This document shows, piece by piece, positions 21,001-29,297 of a stretch of 64,000 nt of DNA. The DNA is taken from the NCBI GenBank assembly GCA_018136815.1, contig CM030943.1, positions 1,671,978 to 1,735,977 of the forward strand. Reading direction: 5' to 3'. Source of the stretch: Isochrysis galbana. Its lineage: Eukaryota; Haptophyta; Isochrysidales; Isochrysidaceae. Each line of letters starts with the position of its first letter. The first letter of the stretch is position 1. Below the pieces are notes generated by a model, which saw only the letters and a program-made list of their open reading frames with translations, did no database searches and was not told where the DNA came from. The translations under genes and the position numbers were made by a program.

Positions 21001-21194
21001 AGCGAGTGCGAGTCTGGCAGGGACAGGCAGGCAGGCATGGGCAGAGGCATGGCAGTGGCACACACCTGGGTGGGAGCTCCATATCGCGCTGGATGCCAGG
21101 AAGCAGCCAGGGCGGCAACAAAAAGCAGGAGGGTCATGACAGACAGTGAGAGAGACAGTGGTACAGGGGTGAGAGAGGTCAGAACCTGGGACAC
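15090..21194 (-). CDS. Copia gag-pol polyprotein
   Basis: One uninterrupted frame of up to 2034 codons; its upstream part overlaps the 5' LTR, so the true start is probably further in. Order seen: hydrophobic N-terminal segments, gag (FSGERSEYMEWAILFSGYVA; LDLADLRRQYDNINMAVAGI), two zinc knuckles (CLRCLGPHNRPFC and CRGCGADHHADIC), a protease region, integrase (MVYMDFAGP; IVRSDKGSAF; QNSHVERMWG), reverse transcriptase (FKARLVADGN; DVRQAYLQ; LVYVDDALIV) and RNase H (HVDSNWESR; SLSSAEAEYFGA; HVPGNLMLADILTKPL). RT lying after integrase marks the copia (Pseudoviridae) order. Integrase inserts the cDNA; RT/RNase H copies the RNA in the particle. The element appears coding-intact. Confidence 0.95.
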   Translation of the reverse strand: MSQVLTSLTPVPLSLSLSVMTLLLFVAALAASWHPARYGAPTQVCATAMPLPMPACLSLPDSHSLVALDEPRTAACAPHRKRASSHCTKGETLGAVGWALFLPCPFCLPQGEPSAKICEELVSKNAVTGVFSPKRPSASPYRPTLPFLHLHPKALWHGGGVSSPSILSLMSQVSSLGENLSPIINTQEESRGFLNLSPTRVCTQFSLSLQPPPLTPPLLGWGGLLFSDKWLQALLDQLSFYGALHSVPSGPLHSSRAARRAATRRRRHSRAIYSSISYVGNFMESLHHLLGCCHLAFSLLRHLPTSAVCASFVAAEDLHIRSNAWFVALLTTSTVVRHTAGRILSFFLYEAYYSLSSWATSLLSASFSLYLRARTLFTWATKRLTYNQCCATDEGGEDDAPLVLPLKKKKSGYAAFLAREHHRNLLESKRLHARAKSTYLVRSHTSIRSSALRPFFMVLLLLLSQLPTFVCAPATSEASTLPTFSGERSEYMEWAILFSGYVAWKLTDAIHLLEDDVTRPDEDGEKQRSYDTLNARLYGLLLQALPASLRVSVFHGHANDGVGALRYLRATFAAKKDDAADYAHYLGMAQTHVIDARAGLDLADLRRQYDNINMAVAGIKRTGKPPPDDATLIAFFDHSLPLAYSQLRQFVRGRRLTSFVDHYEEYVSQTRAELSAQRPAAHAFAVTAPKSSSKGKGRPSSERPPPKGEPICLRCLGPHNRPFCKQPTTKCRGCGADHHADICPRLSTSTTSGTRSRLTRRALELLDRDASRVAAVPASTSSSTYAQAAATTPTPTVTNPPEASQAPHQPPSTSGTPLMAYTQAHAAASAIASDQNDANGAIQAYTASMRTFGYALCAKGPLPLLATETKTPIEEEALVDSMATFWVVDRLDRLWRVTDAHPRLGVDTAAGPVVAQAVGIALVYLLVGDTWECYEIPNVLVLAECNTVLYSTRVMRDLFGFRHDLDAGYIHVPGAHPIRVHDDSAAFRIPVRFVAPSDTRPHSVRCPLRPSAASSSAAATVVHGDLASHALLYRRLGFPYADQWSLVPTATVGHNLSRHRPPTGLPMPEAVVRGRMRAAPFSRLPTSLDAQPPPGAMVYMDFAGPLLESILFKYTCYCGTVDAGSGFTRVWPARAMTAEVAASALGQFIADVAAHLRSLDGTYKPSIVRSDKGSAFLSYHFRDFLAHRRIRASYSSEYTPQQNSHVERMWGVTFGTARVLLAAASLPPSFHPFAMQTAVWITNRLPRPSRRNLSPYQLLTGHPPDIRCLYAFGCLCAVVAPVPRRVGDRHFADRGWYGLYMGPSEESPGHVVYLLDSKRVIVAAKIRVWEDQFPGLKDEPRPNWLENDDDPAAFAPAPSPAPVPTPVPAPTAAPSAIRRSPRLLELEHQRHGMNTTSAHVPSMQNTSMAQAAAVFGLGAAAAGFDSQSDPLCFAFTSDLLTTGDSCPPFAHAGSDHSPFAQAVTVVADMGDVTVPKTYRQALQSTHADYWRVAINKELGGLMALRTWECVPEDAMPEGANLMHCHFVFAVKRKADGSIEKFKARLVADGNTQRYGVDFDRIFSTVVKTVTIRLVLAIAAARDYNLSSIDVRQAYLQATLPQPLFMRMPPGLPPRDCRGVRLVCKLLRSIYGLRQAGREWAELLTSFLLKWGFTRSTIDVCLYIFISGSSLLWVLVYVDDALIVDNDSGLRARFVHDLGDRFPIEDKGELSWILNVAVARDRPRRILTLSQSLYVSDLLQRHDAFLSSTTTRTFKSPLGALHLDPSDSPTPGSVAFDSMASKRDTYMAIVGGLLWLANMSRPDLAYAASQLSRFMTNPGPTHFAAAVRVLCYVRDSSTCALLFRPDTLLPFLVHVDSNWESRFSCTGAIFFLYGCPVHWFSKTQRSVSLSSAEAEYFGAMLAARDILFIRDLLVDLSLPPDGPTLLCSDSKSAINMSLDPVAFKKTKHIMRAAAFLRDLVAKRALAMRHVPGNLMLADILTKPLGPAPFCRLLSLLNDCASIIAQSLTSSNSSSAEEATAGTTSASKTASDEKLQ
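21064..21081 (-). other. Copia primer-binding site
   Basis: Immediately inside the 5' LTR the minus strand reads TGGAGCTCCCACCCAGGT. The leading TGG pairs with the CCA end of a tRNA, as in most LTR elements. The tRNA species was not determined. Confidence 0.6.
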
Positions 21195-21694
21195 CTTGGG
21201 GCACTGGGGAACTCAAGATACCCCTGGGGCACGGTGATTCTACAACGATCACACACGCACAAACCCTTACATATACCCCACCACGGTTCTTTGGATAATA
21301 CTCTGAGACAAACAGGAAGGCGTGCGAGGGAACAAAGAAGGAATCAAGGATTTAGGGAATCGGCGAGTATTGCCTTAGTATGAGCCGATGAAGCGTCGTG
21401 AGTGTTGATGAAGGTGAGATTCCTTAGGTGCACTAAGTCGATCTAGAGTGAGCTGAGATCCCCAAGATGAAGGCGAGGTCTAGAAGTCGATGTGCAAATG
21501 ACTCGGGAACCCCAAGAACTCGATGTGCATCGACTGCAGATGATAATGTAGAGAAGAGTCCAGAAGGTGGTGCACATGATGAAAGAGGCTGATGACTTGA
21601 TGAAAAGGAATCTGGCAGACAAAGTTATCGGTAAAGCCGATTCTATCGGTAAGGACCAATGGGCTGTGTTGGCAGATGACGGCACTCTGTGATA
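21082..21694 (-). repeat. Copia 5' LTR
   Basis: 613 bp, partner of 14371-14983, followed by the duplicated gcatg at 21695. By eye two substitutions separate the pair. Confidence 0.95.
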
Positions 21695-21915
21695 GCATGG
21701 AATACATCACGGCGGTCGCGTACGCTGAAGCGGATCCCATGGTGCAAGTGCGCCGAGCAGCTGGCAAACTCTTCATGCAGAACAAGGAGGCCGTCCTCGC
21801 ACGCATCACGGATCTCGCCACCCAAGATCAGCCGAGCGACATCGTCGCCTGCCAGAAGAACGACATCGAGGAGGAGGTGTGCGAGAAAAAGACGAAAAGG
21901 ATGAAAACTCAGTAG
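21695..21915 (+). pseudogene. Unrecognised gene, 3' piece after the copia insertion
   Basis: Reading resumes at the duplicated gcatg: MEYITAVAYAEADPMVQVRR, AAGKLFMQNKEAVLARITDL, ATQDQPSDIVACQKND, then a charged tail with EEEVCEKKTKRMKTQ and stop at 21913-21915. The Ala-rich helical stretch and Lys/Glu tail are clear but match no family I know. The 3' untranslated sequence to about 22105 (gagttgctatgc, tttgtactcatctt, cctggccctcttttgacgga) recurs after the same coding end at 38375-38755. Confidence 0.5.
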
Positions 21916-22524
21916 CTTTGGGGTTACCGTGTGTTTTGGGGAAGGGGGGAGTTGCTATGCTCACGTCCTTGATTAGCTTTGTACTCATCTTTGTGTGATA
22001 ATAATACCATGGAGACTGGTTGAAAAAGAAAACATGCACCTCTGGGTGAAAAAAATAATAACCTGGCCCTCTTTTGACGGAACGCGACTTTTCGATGTGC
22101 TGGATTTGTGTTGTTTTGCCACCCTTGACCCTTGAGATATCGGATGCGAGCGGTTCTGGCTGTGGCTACCACTGAAGTTGATGAGTGATTTGGCCATACG
22201 GTCCAGGTCCCACCACTTGGAGGAGCGTGTGGCGCGGTCGGCGGTCGGCGGCCGCTGAGTCGAAGAAGAAGAAAAGTGAAAAGAGAAAAGAGATTTTCAA
22301 CGAATTTGTCGAGTCCGAGTCTATTCGTTGTGGTGTTACACCCTTGAGCCTTCAGCGGCGTCGTCGAGCGCGCTAGTGTTGTAGAAGTTGGAGTGTGGTC
22401 TGTCGGCGGGGGTACGTAAGGGGGTACGGGGTACCACACGTTGGAAATTCGAAATTGTAGTCTTGTAAGAGTAAGAGTAAGAGGTCATGTTGGCTAGCAT
22501 CCCTAGCCACATACAGTGCTAGGG
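21916..22524. other. 3' region of the interrupted gene, then intergenic
   Basis: Up to about 22105 this is the repeated 3' flank described for the unrecognised gene. Beyond it I see no gene. At 22492-22516 a fragment of repeat S (ttggctagcatccctagcca) leads into the satellite array. Confidence 0.45.
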
Positions 22525-22990
22525 CGCGCGCCGAAATCTCGTGGAAATCAGCCATCCGTGGAGCCCATTCGACGTTTGACGCCTCCGAGCGAGGCCGGGA
22601 GAGCCCAACTTCAAGCTGATGCCGGGCACGCTGCGTGCCCGATTTCGACGATCCATCCAGATGGGGAGCCTCATCAGACACTTAATGCACAGGGGCCACC
22701 CACACAGTCACGCTAATCAGGCAGGCCGCGCGCCGACACTTGGTCGAAATCAGCCATCCGCTGGGCCCTTTGGACGCCCAACGTCTCCGAGTGAGGCCCT
22801 GAGAGCCCAACTTCGAAGTGATTCCGGGCGCGCTGCGTGCCCGATTTCGACAATCCATCCATATGGGGGGCCTTTCCGGACACTAAATATACAGGGGCCA
22901 CCCACACAGCCACGCCAATCGTGCAGGCCGCGCGCCGAAACCTCGTCGCAGTCAGCCATGTGCTGTGGAAATCAAAGCCGCAGCTTGGAT
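22525..22990 (+). repeat. ~202-bp satellite array, just over two units
   Basis: The word cgcgcgccga starts units near 22525, 22727 and 22929. Each unit has agagcccaacttc, gctgcgtgcccgatttcgac and a catccagatgg/catccatatgg block. The same sequence, inverted, forms the repeat at the 5' side of the tyrosine-recombinase ORF (44950-45265). The array here has no recombinase next to it, so it may be a relic end of such an element. Confidence 0.75.
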
Positions 22991-23024
22991 TGTAACGAGA
23001 TGAGCGAGATGTAACGAGATGGCC

Positions 23025-23160
23025 TGATGGCCCGACGACGAGATGAACGAGATGGCCTTGATGGCCCGACGAGATGAACGAGATGGCCTTGATGGCCCGA
23101 CGAGATGAACGAGATGGCCTTGATGGCCCGACGAGATGAACGAGATTTTCGGGTAACGGA
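23025..23160 (+). repeat. 31-bp minisatellite
   Basis: Unit gatggccttgatggcccgac + gagatgaacga, about 3.5 copies, nearly perfect. It adjoins a region of short cagg/gtaggaagacagg-like motifs (23290-23420) that also look locally duplicated. Confidence 0.85.
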
Positions 23161-23461
23161 ACTGGACGAGGAGTTTCCCCACTAAGCTTGGTCGTAATGC
23201 GGTGAAACCGTTTTTCGAGACAAGCGGGAAACCGGGGCGGAAGGAACTGGCAAGGAAGTCGGCAGGAAGGCAGAGGAAATGTCTTGGCAAGGCGACGGAG
23301 GCAGGATTTTAACGGTAGACGGAGTGCAGAATTTTAACGGTAGGAAGACAGGAATTTCAACAGTAGGAAGAGGCAGGATTTCTAACGGTAGAAGAAGAGC
23401 GTGGAATTTAACTGTAGAAGAAGAGCGGAGAGGAGAAGGAGCGGGGCTCAAACTGCAGAGC

Positions 23462-23541
23462 GCTCCGTCCGGACTCGAACTCGCGACCCAGAGCAAAAGG
23501 TTGGTGGAGGCGGTGGGTTGAACCACTATGCCACGCGAGAG
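23462..23541 (-). other. tRNA-like Pol III promoter (A and B boxes), not a foldable tRNA
   Basis: Minus strand shows TGGCATAGTGG (A box) and, ~45 bases on, AGTTCGAGTCC (B box), the spacing of a tRNA gene. The acceptor and T stems do not pair, so a working tRNA is unlikely. It may be a tRNA-derived SINE head or a decayed tRNA. Downstream on the minus strand lies T- and C-rich sequence with repeated ctaccgttaaaattc. Confidence 0.45.
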
Positions 23542-23559
23542 TTTACGTAGCCATAGGGC

Positions 23560-24760
23560 CGATGGGAAGGGCTGAGAACCGCCCTATATACTCTGGGTTT
23601 TTTTCTCTTCTTTTTCACTTTTCTTCTTCTTTCTTCCTCTGTTCTTTTTACTGTTTACTGTTTTTCTTTTACTGTTATTTCTTTTTGCCTCTGAGACATC
23701 GCGAATGCGACATGTGCAGATCCCTTTGAATGTTGACGTCTGACGTAGCCGAGGGAGCGCCACCGCCGCCGCCGCCCCCACTTACTGGCCCGTCGCCGCC
23801 GCCGCTTTTGTCGATGCTTACTTAAGTCTGACTGGCGGACTGCCAGCGGCTCTCTGTCTCAGCTGCCCACCGGAGGTTGACTGACGCCGCGTCGGCTCCG
23901 CGGTCTACAGCTCTACTTGACTTCTACGTCAAGTATCGCCAAGACCTTGGTGTGCTTCTTCGCTTCTCGAGCTCCGCGTGCCCGGAGTGCTTTCTTTGCG
24001 CCGTCGCGCGTCATCAACAGTATCAATTAATATCTAATGCCACCTGCCAAGGCCACCACCCAGCGGCAGACAATGATTTCTGCTCTGGGTGGTGGGTTCC
24101 CGCGAGATGCGCTATGAGGCGCTCTGGCAGGATCTTGGGCTTTCCTGCCCGCCGCAGCGTAGAGCGCCACGACGAAGCCCGTCCTGAGGCCGCCCACGGG
24201 TCTCGCCTCATCGATCAATGCCGGATCTGGCACTGTCAGAGAGAGGATGGCCGCGTAGGCAGCCTCAACGCGGAGGCTCGTCAGCCACGCGTGGACGGCC
24301 GCGCCGGTGAGCTGAGCCTAGTTCTCGATGCCGAGTTCGAGAGAGGGTGAATCCTGCGAGGGGCGGGTCGAGATGGTCGGGGTGGGGCCTCTGGTAGCCA
24401 GGGTAGCCGCGAGCGCGCGCTGTGAGGAGCTGGGTGGGCTGCGCGGGCAATGATGCCAGAGGGTCAGGGGGTGGTCGGACTGTCGGCAGCCCGACACGGC
24501 GCTGCATCGGGCGGGAATCAAATGCCGAATGTAGCTTAGATATAAAGGAACCGATCCCCCCGCGGGCGCGACCGCCCATTCTTTACGGGTAGAGCGTGAG
24601 CGCGCGTGACGGAGGAGGGGGGAGGGGGGGCGAATCGCACCATTTCTTGGCGAAGATTTTCGTAGCGTCAGGTAGCCCCCCCGGGAGGTTTTTTATTGGG
24701 CATCGCGCCACGGTCAAAAAATGCAGCCCAACCCTTACTAATAGTTTAAAAAGCCCCTGT
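23560..24760. other. No recognised gene
   Basis: Frames exist on both strands, for example 23877-24350 (+) and 24027-24233 (-, with VGGLRTGFVVALYAAAGRKA). None shows a known domain or a convincing splice pattern. Codon-like composition at 24030-24300 leaves room for a gene remnant. The stretch 24715-24770 ends in ctgtttgaccgccctaacag, the end word of repeat G. Confidence 0.35.
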
Positions 24761-24769
24761 TTGACCGCC

Positions 24770-24890
24770 CTAACAGTGCACATACACCGGACGAGCCATG
24801 CACCAACCGCGCACACCCCCATCGCGGGGGAGGGGCTCCGTTGCCGATGAGGCACGGCCCCTCAGCACTAGGATTAAACTAGGACAACAA
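24770..24890 (+). repeat. Dispersed repeat S, copy 2
   Basis: Matches 2745-2860 over accggacgagccatgcacca, cgcgcacacccccatcgcgg and gttgccgatgaggcacgg. It directly follows a G-type end, so the two repeats may be parts of one element here. Confidence 0.7.
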
Positions 24891-25018
24891 GAAAACTCTG
24901 ACACTAGGTAGGAGTTAGCGGGTTAGTGATTAGTGAACCCGGACGTAGAAATGAGAAATGAGAATTGAGTGGGACAAAAATACCGGAAGGGGACACATGA
25001 TCGGAATTGGATGGTAAC

Positions 25019-25390
25019 CTCCCTCCCTCTCCCTTTCTCTCTGCTCTCTCTCTGCTCTCTCTCTCTGCTCTCTCTCTCCCTCCCTCTCCCTCTCTCTCTG
25101 CTCTCTCTCTCTGCTCTCTCTCTCCCTCCCTCTCCCTCTCTCTCTGCTCTCTCTCTCTGCTCTCTCTCTCCCTCCCTCTCCCTCTCTCTCTGCTCTCTCT
25201 CTCTGCTCTCTCTCTCCCTCCCTCTCCCTCTCTCTCTGCTCTCTCTCTCTGCTCTCTCTCTCCCTCCCTCTCCCTCTCTCTCTGCTCTCTCTCTCTGCTC
25301 TCTCTCTCCCTCCCTCTCCCTCTCTCTCTGCTCTCTCTCTCTGCTCTCTCTCTCCCTCCCTCCTTCTCTCTCTCCCTCTCTCTCCTCCCT
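25019..25390 (+). repeat. 46-bp CT-rich minisatellite
   Basis: The word ccctccctctccctct begins at 25078 and then every 46 bases (25124, 25170, 25216, 25262, 25308, 25354), about seven near-perfect units of pure C/T plus single G. Long frames on both strands across it are artefacts of the absence of stop words. It lies ~220 bp upstream of the EF-hand gene, on the polypyrimidine strand, and may affect its promoter. Confidence 0.92.
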
Positions 25391-25606
25391 TTTTTTCTCC
25401 TCTCTCTGTTCTCCCCGTCGTGTCAATGAGAGGGAAAACACGTACTCCAACTGGGCTTTTTCTTCTCTTTCTCCCTCCTTTCCCCCTTCCGAGGCCGCCT
25501 TACTCAGTAACGCAACGCAGCAGCGCGAGAGGCGCTGCCGACGCCAACGCCCCTCCCCCCCCCCTCTCGCCCTCCCCGCCCTCTCCTCTCCCGCCACCGG
25601 GGCGCG

Positions 25607-27271
25607 ATGAGCGCGCTAGAGCTCACGTTGAGCCAACATTCCCTCGCCCTCGGGCCCATACCCAAGCACAGACCGCCCCCGCTCCAGCCAACCGCCGAGC
25701 AGCTGCGCAGCCCCCCGGCCTCGCTCCCACCGCTCCAGCGTGTGAGCGCCTCGCGGCTGGGGAGCCATTCGCGCATGGGCGTTTCGAGCGTGTCCAACTT
25801 CTTCTTCTCCGGAAGAAGCTCGGCACGCGCGCGATCAAGCCGCGCTGAAGCAGAGCAACAGAACCCTCCCGACGACCTTCCCGCCAAGGAGGCTGCCAGC
25901 TCAACTTCACACGGGATAAGTGAACAGCTCAAAGCGCACCAGGAGAAGTACTGCAAGATCGCCGAAGAGCGGCGGAAGCAGGCCCTCCTGAGATTCGCAA
26001 GCCGCGATCACGCGCATACGGACAGCACCTGCCGACCAAAGTTTACGCGTAGGCTATCCGGTATCTGCATGCAACGCCACAAACCAGATGCAGATTTGGG
26101 GCACACGTCTTCTCGGAGTCTGAGCAGATTGAGCAAGGGAGGGCATCATACTTTAGCGTCATCACAGTACGTGAGGCACACACCTTGCACGCGTGTATGA
26201 CAGCAGCCTTTGCGACATCGTCTTGAGGCCTAACTTCATCTCTCCCACCCTGTTGTGCCAATTGCCCTAAACAGAGAACATCATCGTAGGCTTGGGCAAC
26301 CCGAATTTTTGGAGGCTGTGGTGCAGATGATGAGCGATCCAAAGACGGTGAAGGCTTTCGCATTCTTCGACGCAGATGGGTCGGGAGAGATTGATCAGGC
26401 TGAGATGCGCACGCTAATCGCCATGGTATGTCGCTCCCAGCCACACCGACTTCACAGAGCATTGGCCATGTGAGGGATGAGCACTTGCAGTGCGCGCATA
26501 CCCAACATTCTAGCTCACAGCTGTAACGAACGGCTTGGTGGACTTATCTACATCCCAGTAAGTAATCCAAGGCTCAGCCTTCCACGGCCATCTGATGCTT
26601 TTGTTCATCACGTGCGCCATCGCCACCTCTACAGGTGAGCCCTGATACCCTAGACGTCGAGGTGGAGGCGATGGTCAAGGATCTGGACTTGAATCAGGAT
26701 GGGGCAGTCGACCTGTGGGAGTTTTGCGTCCAGATGCAAATCATGAAGGAGCGTAAAACGGCTGAAGAACGTGCATACGAGGTACTGCTCCCGCTGTGCC
26801 CACTTTTATCGGGAAGGGGAGGAGACGCCATGGTGGTCTTTTGTCGCCCCGATTTGCGCTCCCAAATCGGCTGCAAGCTTGATTGAAGCTATCCTAAGCT
26901 GCAACTTTGGTCCGCTCAAAACAGCAACCCGTCCATATATGGCACGTCGACGGGTAGATAACCATCCAGATTCTCCTCTCACAGCGCCATTTCGTCGGAA
27001 CACGCGAAGTCTTGCCGGCAAGTCATTTGCAAACTGCGCCCTCCCTATTTGTAATTCTTTTGCTCTGCAGGTGGATATGGCATTCGAGCTTTTCGAAACA
27101 GACGAGCACGGTCGCGTGTCTGCAAAGGAGCTGCGCCGCATTTTTTGCGAGTCGGGTGGTGCGGCCTTCAATGCTGAGGAATTTGAAGAGATGTTGGAAG
27201 ACTTGGGAATCTCCAACGATGGCCATATCGCTATGCAAGAGCTGCGCAACCATACGAGTTTTCAGACATAG
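25607..27271 (+). CDS. EF-hand calcium-binding protein with long N-terminal extension
   Basis: Four exons: 25607-26166, 26275-26425, 26635-26781, 27071-27271 (352 residues, in frame). Exon 1 encodes a Ser/Arg/Ala-rich, probably disordered ~180-residue extension with a charged helix (EQLKAHQEKYCKIAEERRKQ). EF-hand 1 loop DADGSGEIDQAE (from about residue 219) and EF-hand 2 loop DLNQDGAVDLWE have all calcium ligands; the linker between them has the same length as in calmodulin, which supports the direct exon 2-3 join. The third and fourth hands (ETDEHGRVSAKE, GISNDGHIAMQE) are degenerate. So it probably binds two calcium ions and acts as a sensor or adaptor. The end of exon 1 is uncertain: donor gtacgt at 26167 was chosen; gtttac at 26041 also keeps frame and would give 310 residues. 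Confidence 0.85.
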
Positions 27272-27675
27272 CAAGCTTATATCCATGTGTGTGCTTGCTT
27301 TCGCCCGCAGCCCTATTCCTCGTGCTTTGGTACTCTTCACTTTTCTCGTTCTCGTCGTCGTGTGTCTCAGTACTTGAGCGCGCGCGGGGGGTAGGGGCAT
27401 GCTGTGCTACTGTTTTTACGGTCGGAATTGCGGGGGGCCAATAGGCGCCCGTAGGGAGCAGGCTTGTTTCAGATGCCCACGACAACCACAACCTCACACA
27501 GACTCACCACAACTACCTCACACCCCAAAACATGGTAGTGGAGGTGTGTCGTCCACACCTCTCCAGTCACCCTCAAACCAAGACACACGACACGACATGC
27601 CCACCACCTCCAACCCACCCGTCGCCCGTGCCACCCGCACACGACGTCGCCGCGCAACAACAACAGCACCAGCAC
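27272..27675. other. EF-hand gene 3' region, intergenic
   Basis: No further gene. Around 27475-27660 there is CA-rich low-complexity sequence (acctcaca, caccaca words). Repeat D begins immediately after. Confidence 0.5.
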
Positions 27676-28190
27676 AGGTGTCGTTCCGTCAATTGTGGGG
27701 CATCAGTCGAATTGAGCGATCAAATGTCCATAGTTATGTATACAACCATATTTTTAAATTCAAGGAAAGGCTAGGGCGCCGTGCGGGCATAACAACTTTT
27801 TTCTCCGCTCACGGGACTTGCTTGCACTAGTGCGTGCATGGGCATCAGTTCCCCCGCGGAGACGCCGTGCGTGCGCAGTCCAATTTTTTTCATCTGCGTT
27901 TCCTCTAAGGCCCACAACTACGTAAACGTGCAATATACTTAATATTTCTCACGGAGCACGTGTGATGACTTGCAATCACATTGTGCACGCCGTGCATCGT
28001 GCATGGGCACGGCGCGATGTGCATCGGTCCCCCCGCGGGGGCGCCGTGCGCGTGCGCATAGCAACTTCCATGAAGGTGCACGCCGTGCGTTCACTCTTTC
28101 CGCGGGGGAACTCTGGGCGCGGAGGGCGGTCGGGAACCCTGGACCCTGGGGGCACCCCCCTGGGACCGGGGATCATTACAGTATACGACG
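27676..28190 (+). repeat. Dispersed repeat D, uninterrupted copy
   Basis: Runs from aggtgtcgttccgtcaattg to cctgggaccggggatc.. and matches the interrupted copy at 11703-13205, including the gcacggcgcgatgtgcatcg and ctctttccgcgggggaactc blocks. It shows the empty target of the retroposon at 11720-12636. Confidence 0.75.
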
Positions 28191-28199
28191 AGAACACTA

Positions 28200-28984
28200 A
28201 CGTAAACAACTTGGTCTGGTCTTTTGGTCTCGCCCCCTCCCCCTCCCCCCCCCCCTCTCCCCCTCCCCCTCTCACCGACCTACCAAAGAGAGAAGGCTCC
28301 TACTGCCTGCCTCCCTCCTCCCTTCTCGCTCACCCTCCAGCTCTCTCCTCGCCCTCGTCTTCTTCACGATGGTGGCGACTCGGCGCGCATCCGTATGGTC
28401 CTCCGTCCTCTCCTCTCGTGCTCCTGCTCGCTCCCCCCGGAAGGGTCCCAGGCCCCCCTCCACACCACAATATAGTTTCATTTTTTGCGTACGACCGCCC
28501 TAGCTAGACCTGAGACCTGAGAGCCCTGAGACGCTTGATGACCGGGCTAGAACAGCCCTCGAACAGAAGCGATGAATCACGATCAATCACGATCGCAGGG
28601 CGGTCGCCCTTCTACGGCCGACAGTCGCCCTCCGGTCGTCATTGAGACCACGCTTGATGAGCCGGGGGAGCTAGCCGCCAGGTCTTCCGAAGTAGGAAGT
28701 AAGTACCCGCCTTGAATCGAGAATCGAGAAAAGAGTCTGAAAAAGAGAAATTCAATTGAAATTCCGAGTACATTCGACATTCGAGCCACGGACGCTGCCA
28801 TGCATGCGCTCCGCGCGTACCCACTGACAGCCACACCTCGTACGGTGCGCAAGCGCAGAGGTCGGTGGCAAGTTCACGACGCTACGCCAACGGATGGCCC
28901 GCCGAGATGCGAGATGCCCCCCGGACTGCGCGATGGCGATGGCCCGCCGCCGCCGCTCCATCGCTCCATCCAGTACGGCTGTTG
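28200..28984. other. Low-complexity C-rich tract and intergenic sequence
   Basis: C/T-rich at 28225-28480, then a stretch containing tacgaccgccctagct (G-type end word) at 28489 and cgagaatcgag motifs at 28720. A 96-codon plus-strand frame (28800-29087) has no recognisable domain and overlaps repeat G. Confidence 0.4.
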
Positions 28985-29133
28985 GCTCTTGGGGGGGTCT
29001 GGGACCCAAAGGGGCACCGAATATGTGCGAGATAGGTGTTTTCCGGGGTTTCAACAGCTTTACTTTGGTGTATTTCCTCAATCCTGACTTTTTATTTTTA
29101 CTCCCTTAGTTAAAATAGTGTTTGACCGCTCTA
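28985..29133 (+). repeat. Dispersed repeat G, diverged copy
   Basis: gggggggtctggga, gaatatgtgcgagat, gtatttcctcaat.ctga and gtgtttgaccgctctaag align in order with 45310-45476. Clearly older than the other copies. Confidence 0.5.
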
Positions 29134-29297
29134 AGAAAGGGTGCGGAGGCTCCAATTTTAACGCCATGGTATTAGCTAGTAAAGTAAGGAGATAGCTACC
29201 AACTGAATAAAATGTCTCCTCCTTAATCTCTCGCCGCAGCGCGTCGGCGAGCTCCGCATTCCGAGGGTAGGGAGAAGGGAGGGAGGGAGGGAGAGCC

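Larger units (their letters stand above)
14371..21694 (-). mobile_element. Ty1/copia LTR retrotransposon, looks whole
   Basis: Two 613-bp LTRs (14371-14983 and 21082-21694) flank a 6.1-kb interior. The 5-bp target duplication gcatg stands at 14366-14370 and 21695-21699. LTR ends are tatc...gata rather than the common tg...ca. The interior carries one long gag-pol frame on the minus strand in copia order (gag, protease, integrase, RT, RNase H), a primer-binding site and a polypurine tract. By eye the LTRs differ at only two positions, so the insertion is very recent. It lies in an unrecognised gene. Confidence 0.96.

Noticed and set aside
22525-23155. CRISPR-like array of repeats
   Set aside because: Units are contiguous tandem repeats (202 bp and 31 bp) with no unique spacers, in eukaryotic DNA.
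23462-23541. Functional tRNA gene
   Set aside because: A and B boxes are present but the acceptor and T stems do not pair.
23877-24350. 157-codon plus frame as a gene
   Set aside because: No domain, and neighbouring frames on the other strand look equally protein-like; support is too weak for a call.
24923-25610. Long frames on both strands over the CT minisatellite (Ser/Leu-rich and Arg/Glu-rich)
   Set aside because: They arise because the 46-bp CT repeat contains no stop words; composition is pure repeat and no start or domain context exists.
26521-26557. Extra mini-exon in the EF-hand gene between exons 2 and 3
   Set aside because: Good splice words exist, but including it introduces a stop, and the direct join gives exactly the calmodulin linker length.
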